A stretch of 64,000 nt of DNA from Vibrio casei (GCF_002218025.2 NZ_AP018681.1:620001-684000), one strand, 5' to 3'. Shown: positions 9,343 through 19,142, counted from the first letter of the stretch. The notes: generated by a model not told the origin, from the letters alone. Numbers and translations: made by a program.

Positions 9343-9912
9343 ATGTCTACTGAAGCAACGCTACTGGCACGCTGTGAATCTAAATGTGAGCTATGCTCAT
9401 CAACATCTTCTCTCGCCCCTTATGCGGTTGCGCCTCAAACACTCATTACCGTCGATTACGCTGCAATGTTATGCAATATCTGCCATGCACAAATTGACTC
9501 CCCAGATACCATGGATGTTAATCATTGGCGCTGCTTAAATGACAGCATGTGGAGTCAAGTCCAGCAAGTTCAAGTATTGGCGTGGCGTCAACTCACTCAT
9601 CTTTCTCGTAAAGGTGAAACTTGGGCAAACGAACTGCTCGATATGATGTACATGGAAGACGAAACCAAGAAATGGGCAGAAATCGGAATGGATGAAGACG
9701 AAGAAAAAGCACGTGATGTTAACGGTGTCATTCTTCAAAAAGGCGATGATGTGACCGTAATTAAAGATCTTCCAGTAAAAGGATCGTCAACCATCATCAA
9801 ACAAGGCACAGTCGTTCGTGGCATTAGCTTAGACGCGGATCCTCGTTTAATTTCAGGTAAAGCAAATGGTCAATCTATGTACCTAATTGCAGAGTATTGT
9901 CGTAAGAAATAA
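9343..9912 (+). CDS. PhnA (YjdM)-family zinc-ribbon protein
   Basis: A 189-residue PhnA-family protein. The N-terminal zinc-binding part has CESKCELC (residues ~11-18) and CNIC, and is longer than in E. coli PhnA/YjdM (~111 residues). The C-terminal PhnA domain shows the family signature DVNGVILQKGDDVTVIKDL then VKGSSTIIKQGTVVRGI. Despite the name, this family is not the phosphonoacetate hydrolase, and its role is unclear. It is monocistronic, with its own terminator. Confidence 0.9.
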   Translation: MSTEATLLARCESKCELCSSTSSLAPYAVAPQTLITVDYAAMLCNICHAQIDSPDTMDVNHWRCLNDSMWSQVQQVQVLAWRQLTHLSRKGETWANELLDMMYMEDETKKWAEIGMDEDEEKARDVNGVILQKGDDVTVIKDLPVKGSSTIIKQGTVVRGISLDADPRLISGKANGQSMYLIAEYCRKK

Positions 9913-9926
9913 TAATAACTCAGTCA

Positions 9927-9960
9927 TTAAAAAAGGCGCTCAATTGAGTGCCTTTTTTAA
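9927..9960 (+). terminator. Rho-independent terminator after the PhnA-family gene
   Basis: AAAAAAGGCGCTCAATTGAG then TGCCTTTTTT. The stem GGC(G)CTCA / TGAGTGCC is followed by a T tract, 15 bases past the stop codon. Confidence 0.85.
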
Positions 9961-10023
9961 TATTTCATTTCAAACATATCACTTTATATGAGTGTTACCT
10001 TATAAATGGCTGTCGTCGACATG

Positions 10024-11319
10024 TTACATAAACCAACTCCACCATATAAAGGCCGCTAAAAAGCCAAATAGATAAACAAAGCCTACATAAGCTAACCATT
10101 TCATTTTTCGGCTAAATTTCAAATTACTAGGCAAAGGAGTCCGACTAACTAACAAGTAATTCAAAACGGCAAATATCGGCGTTGTCATAAAAGCGAGAAT
10201 CATTGCAAAATGCATCATCGACATTAAAGAAGAGGTAAAAAACAAAATCACTGAATATGATAATAAACTCACCAATACCATCCAGCCACCAAGTAATACC
10301 TTGGTTTTTTTAGGCTCAGCCTCGCTCGTTTTTCTGGTTAGCAATAGCGTACTTTCGGTTAATACTCGCGAATAGCCATCGATACATGTAATCGTACTAC
10401 CAAAAATACAAAAGAACGCAATAACGGCAATTAAATAGCGTGACCACTCACCAATTGAAGCTGTATACATGCTAACCAGTTGATGCGAGAAACCAATACC
10501 AGAAGTCTGTAATGGTTCGCCACTTCCATTAAGCACAAGCGCGCCTAATGATAAAAAGACAATAGCTAAGATTGCCGTCCCAATATAGCCCACGTTAAAA
10601 TCAAACAATGCTGAACGAGCCGTTACTTTTTGTTCTTTACTCTGACTTTTTAACCATAATGAATTAAAGCAAGAGATTTCTATTGGCGCAGGCATCCAAC
10701 CCATCATAATAACAATGAAACCAAAGGCCGCCATTGTCCATGGTGAAGGGCTCACGTAATCAGCCGGAGCAACCGCACCATTACTAGCAGCAATGATCAC
10801 CGCCAACACTGTTGTAATCACCAATACTCCCATAATCACTTTAGATAATGTACTCAAAGCATGGAAGTGCCCTGCACCTAATATAAATAAGCACACTAGT
10901 AAAATACCACTAGCAATCAACGGAAGTGGAAGTATTATCGGTAAAAAATAGCCCATTAAACTTGAGCTAAATAGCAGTAAAGCCGCTATATTGACAAAAG
11001 CTGATACAAAATTAAGGACATTAAATAACCAAAGATAACCTACTCCCATTTGGCGATAGCCTTCAACTAAGCTTTGGCCAGTCCCAACGGTATATTGAAC
11101 ACCCGCTCTAAAAAATGGGTATTTAAATAAATTCACCAATAAAATAAGTAGAGCAAGTTGCCAACCATAAATGGCTCCTGCTTGCGTTGAAGACACGAGA
11201 TGAGATCCACCTACCGCCGCCGAAGCCATCATGACACCGGGGCCAAGCGAGCGAATCAGAGATACAGATTGAGGCTTTGTATCGGAGTTTTCAGTTGAAA
11301 GTGTGACTGTATTTTCCAT
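10024..11319 (-). CDS. Nramp-related transporter lacking the canonical metal-site motif
   Basis: A 431-residue integral membrane protein with about 11 hydrophobic helices of the Nramp (SLC11) fold. In TM1 the canonical DPGN metal-binding motif is replaced: GPGVMMASAAVGGSHLVSS has GGSH at the aligned position. TM6 carries MGWMPAPIE instead of the usual MPH motif. This places it in a non-canonical Nramp-related clade whose substrate need not be Mn2+ or Fe2+. It stands alone and is convergent with phnA. Fold assignment is confident; substrate unknown. Confidence 0.85.
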   Translation of the reverse strand: MENTVTLSTENSDTKPQSVSLIRSLGPGVMMASAAVGGSHLVSSTQAGAIYGWQLALLILLVNLFKYPFFRAGVQYTVGTGQSLVEGYRQMGVGYLWLFNVLNFVSAFVNIAALLLFSSSLMGYFLPIILPLPLIASGILLVCLFILGAGHFHALSTLSKVIMGVLVITTVLAVIIAASNGAVAPADYVSPSPWTMAAFGFIVIMMGWMPAPIEISCFNSLWLKSQSKEQKVTARSALFDFNVGYIGTAILAIVFLSLGALVLNGSGEPLQTSGIGFSHQLVSMYTASIGEWSRYLIAVIAFFCIFGSTITCIDGYSRVLTESTLLLTRKTSEAEPKKTKVLLGGWMVLVSLLSYSVILFFTSSLMSMMHFAMILAFMTTPIFAVLNYLLVSRTPLPSNLKFSRKMKWLAYVGFVYLFGFLAAFIWWSWFM

Positions 11320-11702
11320 AACACGTCCTAATATAAATTTATTATTTGCCTTCTATAATCATCGAATAAATAACGAACTATTCTGGCATTTGGATATTAG
11401 GAATATGAAGTGAGTGTAGTACAAATTATTGCCTCTACTCTAAGTAAAGCGAACTGTGCAGAACGACTTCTTATTCTCAGAATATTCTGCTGTCTTTACT
11501 TAATCATTACAATATGACCAATTCATAAAAAAGCAACATGTTCTTCAATATGATAAAAAATCAGCATATAACGTTAGTTTAATGACTTAAATAGTTTTAC
11601 TGAATAGTAAAAATAAGGAAAAAAACAATAAAAAAAAGCCAACTCATAGGTCAGCTTTTTTACAAACGAGTTATTTTATTTTAACAAATCTAAATCCGAG
11701 AC
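11320..11702. other. 383-base spacer, no gene seen
   Basis: AT-rich region holding the promoter side of the Nramp-like gene and, at its right end, the terminator of the next minus-strand gene. No coding signal is seen. Confidence 0.5.
11630..11665 (-). terminator. Terminator of the 66-residue minus-strand gene
   Basis: On the minus strand, AAGCTGAC pairs with GTTGGCTT (two G-U pairs) and is followed by a run of eight Ts. Confidence 0.75.
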
Positions 11703-11903
11703 TTAGTATAGGCCCAAATCTTTTTGTATATGTGAAGACAATGCAGACGCATCATTCACATAACTGTTTGATTTTGTTGTTTTGCCAAATAATACATCAG
11801 CAAAATGTTTCATCAATCCTTTGACGCTAACCGAGTAGCTTTTATTATCCATAGATGTTGTGGCAACGGACTCTAAAATTGCTTGTGTCATCTCTGTTCT
11901 CAC
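11703..11903 (-). CDS. Small hypothetical protein
   Basis: A 66-residue protein from GTG 11903, or 62 residues from ATG 11891; neither has a strong ribosome-binding site. It is Ser/Lys-rich and soluble, with VSVKGLMKHFADVLFGKTTK in the middle. The terminator directly downstream supports a real transcript. The family is not recognised. Confidence 0.55.
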   Translation of the reverse strand: MRTEMTQAILESVATTSMDNKSYSVSVKGLMKHFADVLFGKTTKSNSYVNDASALSSHIQKDLGLY

Positions 11904-12138
11904 TCTGTTTCAACTATCAATGGCGCGAATTATATGAGCCATTAGTTAAAAAATACAATGAAAAAACATGCAATTTCACATTAGTTTTTCTAATTTACAA
12001 TACAGCAACAATACTCGCATTATCCCACGGAAAATATTTAATTAAAACACTTTAAAAACAGTAGTATAAATATATTAGTATTTATAAATGAAAGCATAAA
12101 CAAAATTTTAACATCATCATTTTCATAAATTTTCTAAA

Positions 12139-12753
12139 TTATTTTGCAATCCATTGTGACTCTATCAAAACCTGATCGTATTGTTTTATTCTACCCGTAA
12201 AGATATCCCCCATTTGTACAGTACCTACTCCGCTTGGTGTTCCCGTCATGATCACATCGCCATTATTGAGAGTGGAATACGATTGAATTTCTCGCACAAT
12301 ATCATCGGGACTATACAGCATGTTATTAACACCTCCTGACTGAACCCGAACACCATTAATCAGTAATTCAAGCGATAAACCTTGCCAATTCCCTTCAGAT
12401 AAACGGATAAATTTACTGAAGACCGCCGAGCCATCAAAGGCTTTTGCTCTTTCCCACGGCAACTGTTTAGACTTTAATTCTGATTGAAGAGTTCTTTTTG
12501 TTAAATCTAAACCAAAGCCAACAGAGTAGATCTTTTTATTTTTAATGGTAAAACAAATCTCACCTTCATAATGCAAAACTTCTTGATGATAAGACGTTAA
12601 CTCAGTAGTAATCGAGGTATTCGGTTTATTAAATACCACCATTTGATCAGGAATCTTATTATTAAGCTCTTTAATATGCTCAGCATAATTACGCCCAACA
12701 CAGACCACTTTTGACGGTTTTATCTTGCGGTTATCTACGAGTATTGTTGTCAT
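12139..12753 (-). CDS. Fumarylacetoacetate hydrolase-family protein
   Basis: A 204-residue FAH-fold enzyme, related to YcgM-type acylpyruvases and oxaloacetate decarboxylases. Visible features are CVGRNYAEH near the N terminus, the metal-ligand region HYEGEICF, and the C-terminal GDVIMTGTPSGVG. Its ATG overlaps the sbcC stop by 4 bases (ATGA at 12750-12753), so it is translationally coupled as the third gene of sbcD-sbcC-FAH. The coupling to DNA repair is probably just an operon tail. Substrate unknown. Confidence 0.88.
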   Translation of the reverse strand: MTTILVDNRKIKPSKVVCVGRNYAEHIKELNNKIPDQMVVFNKPNTSITTELTSYHQEVLHYEGEICFTIKNKKIYSVGFGLDLTKRTLQSELKSKQLPWERAKAFDGSAVFSKFIRLSEGNWQGLSLELLINGVRVQSGGVNNMLYSPDDIVREIQSYSTLNNGDVIMTGTPSGVGTVQMGDIFTGRIKQYDQVLIESQWIAK

Positions 12754-15700
12754 TTTTTATCCCTTACCTGTTCTTCCTTAAACCGATATTGTTTATCTAA
12801 TTCACTAATACCTAAACCATTTTTCTTATGCACTTTAATCTGCACTGGAATCCTTTCTTTCATTGCATCAATATGACTGATCACGCCGATCATTTTACCT
12901 GAAGCATTAAGGTTATCTAAAGCATTCAGAGCCATATCTAGTGTGTCAGCATCAAGTGTGCCAAAGCCCTCATCTAAAAATAACGAATCAATACTGGTTT
13001 TATGACTAACTAAATCAGAAAGCGCGAGAGCAAGTGCAAGACTGACCAAGAAACTTTCACCACCAGACAACGTTTTAGTGTCTCGGAGAGTATCGCCTTG
13101 CCAAGTATCTACAACGGACAGCTCTAATCCATCAGCCAATACGACAACATTGGGATCGGCCTCATTATCAATATGTCGGCCACTTCGTTGTAACAAATAT
13201 CGCCCATGTAAACGTGAAAGTTGCTGATTGGCCAAATAAACCAAATTATCCAACGTTAACCCTTGTGCGAATTTTCTAAACTTATCGCCACTTTTCGAGC
13301 CAATTAAAGCATGAAGATATTGCCAATCTTCATACTCGGCTTGTCGCTTATCAATCTCTTCAAATAAGGCTTTCTGCCCTTCTCTGCGACTATTATCTGA
13401 ATATAATTCGTGCTCTATTTGACCATAGCGATACGTTTTCTGTTCTACGGCATGGCTAAGTTCTTGTTGATTTATTAACACAGTCTCTTGGCTAGTCTGC
13501 AACCACTGTGCCGATTTTTCATGCTCTTGAATACGTAACCACTGTTGTTTCGCGTTTTCGACCAAAGCCGTTGCACGCTCGAGCTGATTATTTAAACGTT
13601 GCTGAATTAAAACTAATTCTTGTCGTTCCTTTTCCTCGAGTAATGCAGCTTCAAATGCACATTGATCTTCAAATGGACTAAGTGAGAGCTTTTCAAGCCA
13701 TTTTTCTAAATAAGTATCACAGAGCTTGGCTTGCTTTTCTTTTTGCGAGCGAGTAGTTTCAAGTTCACCAATCAGTTTATCTAGTTGCGTTTGCAAAGCA
13801 TACAGCGCGTGTTGAGCTTGTTGTTTTTGCTGTTCTTTATTATCTAGTTTGCTTTGACTCTTACTTTTTTCTTCTGACACCAAACGATTACCGAAGAGCG
13901 CATGTCTTTGCTGTTTTAAATGCGCGCGAGCTTCCGTTTGGCGGTTCAAATTTGTACGGATATCTTGCAAGCTATGTTGCTGCCCCAAAGATTCTTTTTC
14001 TAAATGCGTTAATGTGTTCTGTGATTGTTCAATTTTATTTTTCAGATCATTGAATTGTTGCTGGTGAGCTTGCCACTGTTGCAAAGCATAACGCTTCTCT
14101 TCTAACCATTGGCTTACATTAGAAATATCACTGCCATTCAGCTCAGCATCATAGAGAGGTAAATCATAATTTAAGGATTGCCAATGTTCACATAGCGCGT
14201 TATAGGCAGTAATTCTTTCCTCTTTTAATCGCTGATAAACTTGAAGACGCTCTTCATACTGCTGTAATAATACTTTGTATTGATGCTTCAAGCTTTCTAG
14301 AACTGTTGTGGCTTTTTCTAATTCACGTTCGCTTAACTGCCACGCTTCTTTCGCACTGTTCAATTGTTTTTCAATGTGTAAGTGTTGAGATAATTGACCT
14401 TTTAATCGTTCTATTTTTTGTGGCAATTCAATTTCATATTTTTTCAATTGAGTTTGATCTTCAATTGAAAACCACGGCAAAATTTCATCTTTTAATCGCA
14501 GCTTCCAATCGTCTTCTATAACAAGTAAGTCTGCCTTATCTAACGATTGTTTTTTACCCAACTCTTCAATGTGACGATTGGCCGAATCTAGCTTTGTTCT
14601 TACTTGAATACCTTTCGATTCAATTTCTTTTTTATCTTTTTCTGCTTGCTCCTTATCAAGAATGACTTGCGAACGATTAACCATGACACCCGATTTCAAC
14701 GCTGGGTGTTCTTGTGAACCACACAAGGGGCAAGGCTCACCTTGATTCAAATGGGCACGATAATCAGCAAGATGCATATCTTGATCAATCAACTGGCTAT
14801 AACTTTGAATCAACGCATCCTTGTCTTTGTATGCTTGGCGTAATGAAGCACAATATAAATCAAGCTGTTCTTGCTGTTTGATTTGCTCTGTAAGGCTTTG
14901 GCGATCAGCTATGATTTTCTGTGAGAGTTTATACCAAGCCTCTTGTTTTACTCGTAGTTGATAAGTCAGATTCAACTGTTGATTTCTCAACTCAAGTTGT
15001 TTATTTAGACTTTCATTAGCATTACTCTCTACGCTATTAATCCCAGCCCAAGTATCATTAGCGTCTTTTTGTATGGCCTGTTTTTTTTGCGTATCCAGAT
15101 AAAAGCTATTAACGCGTTTCTGTTGTTGTTCAATATCGCTTTTTAATGTTTGTTCCGTTAATTTATCCTGCTCAATGGTTTTTTCTAATTCAAACAATTG
15201 CTGACTTTTATCTCCCACCTGTTGAACTTGCAGCGTCCAAGAGTGTAAATATTGAGATAGGACCTCATCGCTCGAATGAGTCTGTAAGTACGCTTGGCTA
15301 ATTACACTTTGCTGTTGTTGGCTTTGTAGCGTTTCCTTTACTTGGCGTATTTCTTGATACGTTGAATCACAACGCTTAGTTTCACGTTCATATTGTAAAC
15401 CTGTCTCAATCACTTTTGCGTCAAGTTGAGAGAGTTGGGAATCTAATGGCAGTACCTTATCATCTAATAAAACCAACAGCTCTTGATGGGCTTTCTTTTG
15501 TTGCTCATGCTCTAAAGTTACCTGATCATAAGTGTTTAACTTTGGTTGTTTATCTTTCTCTAGAGAATGGAAATTTTCTTTTTTGATCTTGTATTGTTGT
15601 TCGATAGAATCAATATTAGTGACAGCGTCACTCCACTGCTGAAAGGGAAATCGAAGCTTTTCAGCAGGTTCACTTTGTGCCAACTTATTGAGATCAGATT

Positions 15701-16529
15701 GTGCTTCTTTTTGCTCTAATGTTGCTTGTTCAAGCGCTTGTTCTGACTCAGTAACCGCTTGTTTTCCTGCATGATATCGTTGCCACCATTGGGCATGTTC
15801 CAACCACTCTTGTAACTGAGTTTTATCAACTTGTAACTGGCTTTTTAAGCCCAATAATTCCTCATTAAGATCAAAAACTTGCTCGGTGGTTAATAGTTGA
15901 ACGCCTTTCGCTTGTGATTCTAATTCTGCTAACTGTTGTTTCACTTCTGTAAAATGTTCATATACTTTTTCAGAAATGACACCGTAAATTTCAGTCCCAG
16001 TGAGCTCTTCAAGTAACTCGGCTCGTTCGGACTCTTTTGCATTTAAAAACGCGGCAAATTGCCCTTGGGACAACATCATCGATTTCGTGAAACGCGAAAA
16101 ATCCAACCCAGTGAGTTCTTTAAGTAAAAGATCTTTGCGTTTAACTTGGCTTGCTAACACCTTACCGGTTTTGACTTCCGCTAATTCCACAACCGAGGAT
16201 TGAAGATTTCCATCGGCCTTTCCTCTTGAGCGGCGCATACTCCAGAACGCACGATACGCCTGCCCTTTGACTTCAAATTCGACCTCCGACAAACTTTCAG
16301 CGGTGCCACGCGTCATGATTTCATTTGATGATGTTGAAATTAACCCTAACCGTGGCGTCTGATGATATAAAGCCAAACAAATAGCATCAAGCAATGTGGT
16401 TTTACCGGCTCCAGTTGGCCCGGTAATGGCAAACAAACCGTTCTCAGCAAACGGTGATTGAGTAAAGTCGATTTTCCACTCACCTTTTAATGAATTGAGA
16501 TTACAAAACCGAACGCTCAAAATTCTCAT
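12750..16529 (-). CDS. sbcC: SbcC subunit of the SbcCD nuclease
   Basis: The large SMC/Rad50-like ATPase of SbcCD, which with SbcD cleaves DNA hairpins and protein-blocked ends. Its 1259 residues are longer than E. coli SbcC (1048), with extra coiled coil. Walker A GPTGAGKT is at residues 37-44. Very long Gln/Glu-rich coiled-coil arms flank the zinc hook CPLC near residue 598. The ABC signature TLSGGES lies near 1155 and Walker B LFLDEGFGTLD near 1180. Its start overlaps the sbcD stop by 4 bases, and its stop overlaps the FAH start. It looks intact. Confidence 0.97.
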   Translation of the reverse strand: MRILSVRFCNLNSLKGEWKIDFTQSPFAENGLFAITGPTGAGKTTLLDAICLALYHQTPRLGLISTSSNEIMTRGTAESLSEVEFEVKGQAYRAFWSMRRSRGKADGNLQSSVVELAEVKTGKVLASQVKRKDLLLKELTGLDFSRFTKSMMLSQGQFAAFLNAKESERAELLEELTGTEIYGVISEKVYEHFTEVKQQLAELESQAKGVQLLTTEQVFDLNEELLGLKSQLQVDKTQLQEWLEHAQWWQRYHAGKQAVTESEQALEQATLEQKEAQSDLNKLAQSEPAEKLRFPFQQWSDAVTNIDSIEQQYKIKKENFHSLEKDKQPKLNTYDQVTLEHEQQKKAHQELLVLLDDKVLPLDSQLSQLDAKVIETGLQYERETKRCDSTYQEIRQVKETLQSQQQQSVISQAYLQTHSSDEVLSQYLHSWTLQVQQVGDKSQQLFELEKTIEQDKLTEQTLKSDIEQQQKRVNSFYLDTQKKQAIQKDANDTWAGINSVESNANESLNKQLELRNQQLNLTYQLRVKQEAWYKLSQKIIADRQSLTEQIKQQEQLDLYCASLRQAYKDKDALIQSYSQLIDQDMHLADYRAHLNQGEPCPLCGSQEHPALKSGVMVNRSQVILDKEQAEKDKKEIESKGIQVRTKLDSANRHIEELGKKQSLDKADLLVIEDDWKLRLKDEILPWFSIEDQTQLKKYEIELPQKIERLKGQLSQHLHIEKQLNSAKEAWQLSERELEKATTVLESLKHQYKVLLQQYEERLQVYQRLKEERITAYNALCEHWQSLNYDLPLYDAELNGSDISNVSQWLEEKRYALQQWQAHQQQFNDLKNKIEQSQNTLTHLEKESLGQQHSLQDIRTNLNRQTEARAHLKQQRHALFGNRLVSEEKSKSQSKLDNKEQQKQQAQHALYALQTQLDKLIGELETTRSQKEKQAKLCDTYLEKWLEKLSLSPFEDQCAFEAALLEEKERQELVLIQQRLNNQLERATALVENAKQQWLRIQEHEKSAQWLQTSQETVLINQQELSHAVEQKTYRYGQIEHELYSDNSRREGQKALFEEIDKRQAEYEDWQYLHALIGSKSGDKFRKFAQGLTLDNLVYLANQQLSRLHGRYLLQRSGRHIDNEADPNVVVLADGLELSVVDTWQGDTLRDTKTLSGGESFLVSLALALALSDLVSHKTSIDSLFLDEGFGTLDADTLDMALNALDNLNASGKMIGVISHIDAMKERIPVQIKVHKKNGLGISELDKQYRFKEEQVRDKK

Positions 16530-17797
16530 TTGGCTTCTCCCATATTCTCAACATCATCGACTATTTTTTTAAATTGTTTCACCATATGATCTTTTCTTGC
16601 GATGCTAGCATCCCCTTCAAAGACTTCTAATTGGAGGCGTTTTTCAAAGACATCAAAAGGTGAAAGTTCAGATAACGTTTCATTACTTGTCTGACTTAGC
16701 GCCTGTGAACGTGCACTGCGTAAACGTCTCAACTGCAGTACTTCGACGTTATAACCATCGGTTAATGCTTGAATTCTTGGCTGCAAATCAGATAAATAAT
16801 CATCAATTTCAACTTGAATACAAAGCCAGGTCGTTTGCTGTGTATCTTTGAACTGGAGAAGTTGATTTTCGATTGATTCCAAACTGCCTTTAATGACTGA
16901 CATCGGCTGAAACAAAGGGATAGAAAGTGGCTGAATACGCTTTTCGTGCTCGGTAAATTCGACGATAACCACTTGCTTGTTGGAATACACCACTCCACCT
17001 TCTTGTTGACCATTACCTTTCACTTCATCAAAACTTAAAGGAATGGGAGAACCGCAATAACGAATCGATTCCGATTTAGCAACAATCTGTGGGCGATGGA
17101 TATGACCTAATGCCATATAATCAACAGGAGGAAATGCAGAGGCATCGAATGCTTCTAATGTGCCGATGTAAATATCACGAACCGATTCTGATGCCGTCAC
17201 CCCTACAGCGGTTAAATGGCCAGTTCCGATGATCGGTATTTTACGTTGAGTTTGCGCCTGAAGATCAGCTTGGCGTCGCTGAGCACATTGATATAAGCTT
17301 TCATAATGCGCTTGAATCGCTTCACCCAACGCGTATTTTTTATCTAAGCTGCTCTCACCAGCCATACTTTGCACAACATCACGCGGCCGAACAAACGGTA
17401 CTGCACAAACAATAGCCCCCGCCTCTCCATTACGATCATTAATGGTAATAACCTGATCTTCTACGCCTTCATGTGTGTTCGCGACAACATGAGTATTTAA
17501 ACACGCCAATAACGCTTTCGATTCATTCAGCATCGAAACCGAATCATGGTTACCTCCTAGTACAAGCAAAGCACATCCCAACCGATTAAGATCGACAACA
17601 AATTGGTTATATATTTCGCGCGCATAACTTGGCGGTGAACCAGTGTCAAAAACATCACCTGCAATGATCACTGCATCAATACTTTGTTTTTGAACTTGAT
17701 CTAAAAGCCATTGCAGAAATCCTTGATGCTCCTTTTTTCGACTTTTAGTGAAAAAATTCTGGCCCAAATGCCAATCTGAGGTGTGTAAAATCTTCAT
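16526..17797 (-). CDS. sbcD: SbcD nuclease subunit of SbcCD
   Basis: Mre11-like Mn2+-dependent phosphoesterase, 423 residues. Metal ligands are visible: D8 and H10 in TSDWHLG, D48 in GDVFDTG, and GGNHD at 81-85, followed by the HLTAVG and GHIHRPQIV histidine motifs. It is the first gene of the coupled operon, with a 4-base overlap with sbcC. It forms the nuclease head with SbcC. The start at 17797 gives the standard N terminus MKILHTSDWHLGQ. Confidence 0.97.
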   Translation of the reverse strand: MKILHTSDWHLGQNFFTKSRKKEHQGFLQWLLDQVQKQSIDAVIIAGDVFDTGSPPSYAREIYNQFVVDLNRLGCALLVLGGNHDSVSMLNESKALLACLNTHVVANTHEGVEDQVITINDRNGEAGAIVCAVPFVRPRDVVQSMAGESSLDKKYALGEAIQAHYESLYQCAQRRQADLQAQTQRKIPIIGTGHLTAVGVTASESVRDIYIGTLEAFDASAFPPVDYMALGHIHRPQIVAKSESIRYCGSPIPLSFDEVKGNGQQEGGVVYSNKQVVIVEFTEHEKRIQPLSIPLFQPMSVIKGSLESIENQLLQFKDTQQTTWLCIQVEIDDYLSDLQPRIQALTDGYNVEVLQLRRLRSARSQALSQTSNETLSELSPFDVFEKRLQLEVFEGDASIARKDHMVKQFKKIVDDVENMGEAK

Positions 17798-17903
17798 ATA
17801 AAAGGTGAACTTCTAGGCTGAATATGAGAGGAAGAATTGTGACACATTTGTTTTGATAAAAAAGAGGATTATTCCAATTTATAACATTTTTCATCAGATA
17901 TAA

Positions 17904-18110
17904 AAAAAGCTCAGGAAATTTAACCTGAGCTTGTTACAAAAACCATCACAAAAGTAACGGCCAGCTATGCGTAACCACCAAAGTGTGTCCTTATGTTTAG
18001 CTAAGTGGCGGCCAAACCTTTAGCTAAACGAACACGCGGTATGCGACTAATTACGCCGCTTTACCAATACATCACTTATTAATGATAAGACAATCTCAAG
18101 AGAAAACTTA
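17904..18110 (-). ncRNA. Candidate structured small RNA ending in a strong terminator
   Basis: On the minus strand there is a perfect 10-base inverted repeat (GTTTAGCTAA at 18020-18029 with TTAGCTAAAC at 17995-18004). About 60 bases on, a textbook terminator follows at 17904-17935 (AAGCTCAGG ... CCTGAGCTT then seven Ts). No gene on that strand ends before the terminator; the nearest peptides are under 20 codons. A terminator without a CDS plus a stable stem suggests an sRNA. The 5' end is a guess. It could also be the relic of a lost gene or a dispersed palindromic repeat. Confidence 0.4.
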
Positions 18111-18418
18111 TCGATAAATAAACAACATATATTCCAATAATACTCAATCTAGCACAGAATCGTCGTGGTACTTGAACTCGACACATTCCCGCTTTATTCG
18201 ATGCCAAAAGATTTCAATAAGTTGCAGTGTAATTTTGTGCGATTGAACCAAACATTTCCAATGATCAATAAGGAAAATGCCCATTGCCTTATCGAAAAGA
18301 CAACGATTCTATCGATTCTATTCCTTCATGTCATTAAATACGTGAAATTGATCGCAAAAATTATAGCCATGAAAAAGCAAAAAATCATGTAATCCAATGA
18401 TATTAAATAAAATGATAA

Positions 18419-18685
18419 TATTGGTCTCCATCTGGCAGTACCAGACGGATTTCTATAAAATGGGACAGCGAAAAAACCGTAAGTACTGTCATTATACGGG
18501 AAGCTGCCGGATTTGAAGGCCGTATCCAAAGCTGGAGTTTAGTTAATCATGATACCGGCGATCAAATCGCAATGGGAACATCCGTTGGTCAAATTGATTT
18601 TGCTAATATTAGTTTGAAAAAAATAAACTTCAATATCATAAGTTCAAATGGTACGCCTAGTGTAGCTGAATTTGAAACTTACTAA
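18419..18685 (+). pseudogene. C-terminal remnant of a GH29 alpha-L-fucosidase-like gene
   Basis: An 88-codon open stretch with no start, preceded in frame by a stop codon. It reads YWSPSGSTRRISIKWD, then STVIIREAAGFEGRIQSWSL, then GDQIAMGTSVGQ and finally SNGTPSVAEFETY. This order matches the C-terminal beta-sandwich (F5/8 type C-like) of GH29 fucosidases: a tryptophan-containing opening, the LREx...GQRV strand, the GTTIG turn and the terminal PTxSEFxxY. The catalytic N-terminal domain is absent from the preceding kilobase. The relationship is recognised by motif order, not by search. Confidence 0.6.
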
Positions 18686-18829
18686 AGCCAAGCCCTAAGG
18701 TGCCATAACATTGAATGGTTTAATAAAATCATTCAATGTTAATCAATCTTAAGTATCCTTTGTAAATACAATTTATTGTGAAGCACCACTGCATCGTATT
18801 AAGCTCTCACTCGAGTTACGGTTTCAAGC

Positions 18830-19108
18830 TTATGTCCTATATAAGACTTTGATCACATGCCAACCAAACTTGGTTTTAATTAATAGCGGCTTCAACAGTT
18901 CTCCATTAAAACAAGCTTTATCAAAAGCAGGAACCATCGCTCCTTTTTGGAATTCGCCGAGATCCCCACCTTTTTTACCAGACGGACAAGTTGAATATTT
19001 CTTTGCTAATACTTGGAATTTCGCGCCTTTTTTCAATTGTTCAATAATGTCTTTTGCTTGAGATTCATGTTTCACTAAAATGTGTAAAGCGGCTGCAGTT
19101 CTTGCCAT
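18830..19108 (-). CDS. ppiC: Parvulin-type peptidyl-prolyl cis-trans isomerase
   Basis: A 92-residue stand-alone parvulin, the same length as E. coli PpiC. It catalyses cis-trans isomerisation of Xaa-Pro bonds in the cytoplasm. The start is ATG 19108 (GAGG 7 bases upstream), giving [15 protein letters not shown]. Visible motifs are [27 protein letters not shown] and FGWHVIKV, which carry the conserved active-site His, Cys and His positions. There is no signal peptide, consistent with PpiC and not with SurA or PpiD. Confidence 0.95.
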   Translation of the reverse strand: MARTAAALHILVKHESQAKDIIEQLKKGAKFQVLAKKYSTCPSGKKGGDLGEFQKGAMVPAFDKACFNGELLKPLLIKTKFGWHVIKVLYRT

Positions 19109-19142
19109 ATTGGCCTCTATCAAAACGTAATAATTACAAAAT

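Larger units (their letters stand above)
17798..18829. other. 1-kb stretch without an intact gene
   Basis: Contains the sbcD promoter side, the candidate sRNA (17904 to about 18110), an AT-rich part (18120-18418) in which I see nothing convincing, the GH29 remnant, and a perfect 11-base-arm hairpin AACATTGAATG / CATTCAATGTT at 18707-18740 that lacks a T tract. Confidence 0.6.

Noticed and set aside
17995..18029. Inverted repeat considered as an integron attC-like site
   Set aside because: The arms GTTTAGC and GCTAAAC do not match GTTRRRY / RYYYAAC core sites, and no cassette array or integrase is nearby.
18165..18392. 75-codon open frame MVLELDTFPLYSMPKDF
   Set aside because: No ribosome-binding site, AT-rich composition and no recognisable motif; I also looked for GH29 N-terminal signatures here and found none that hold up.
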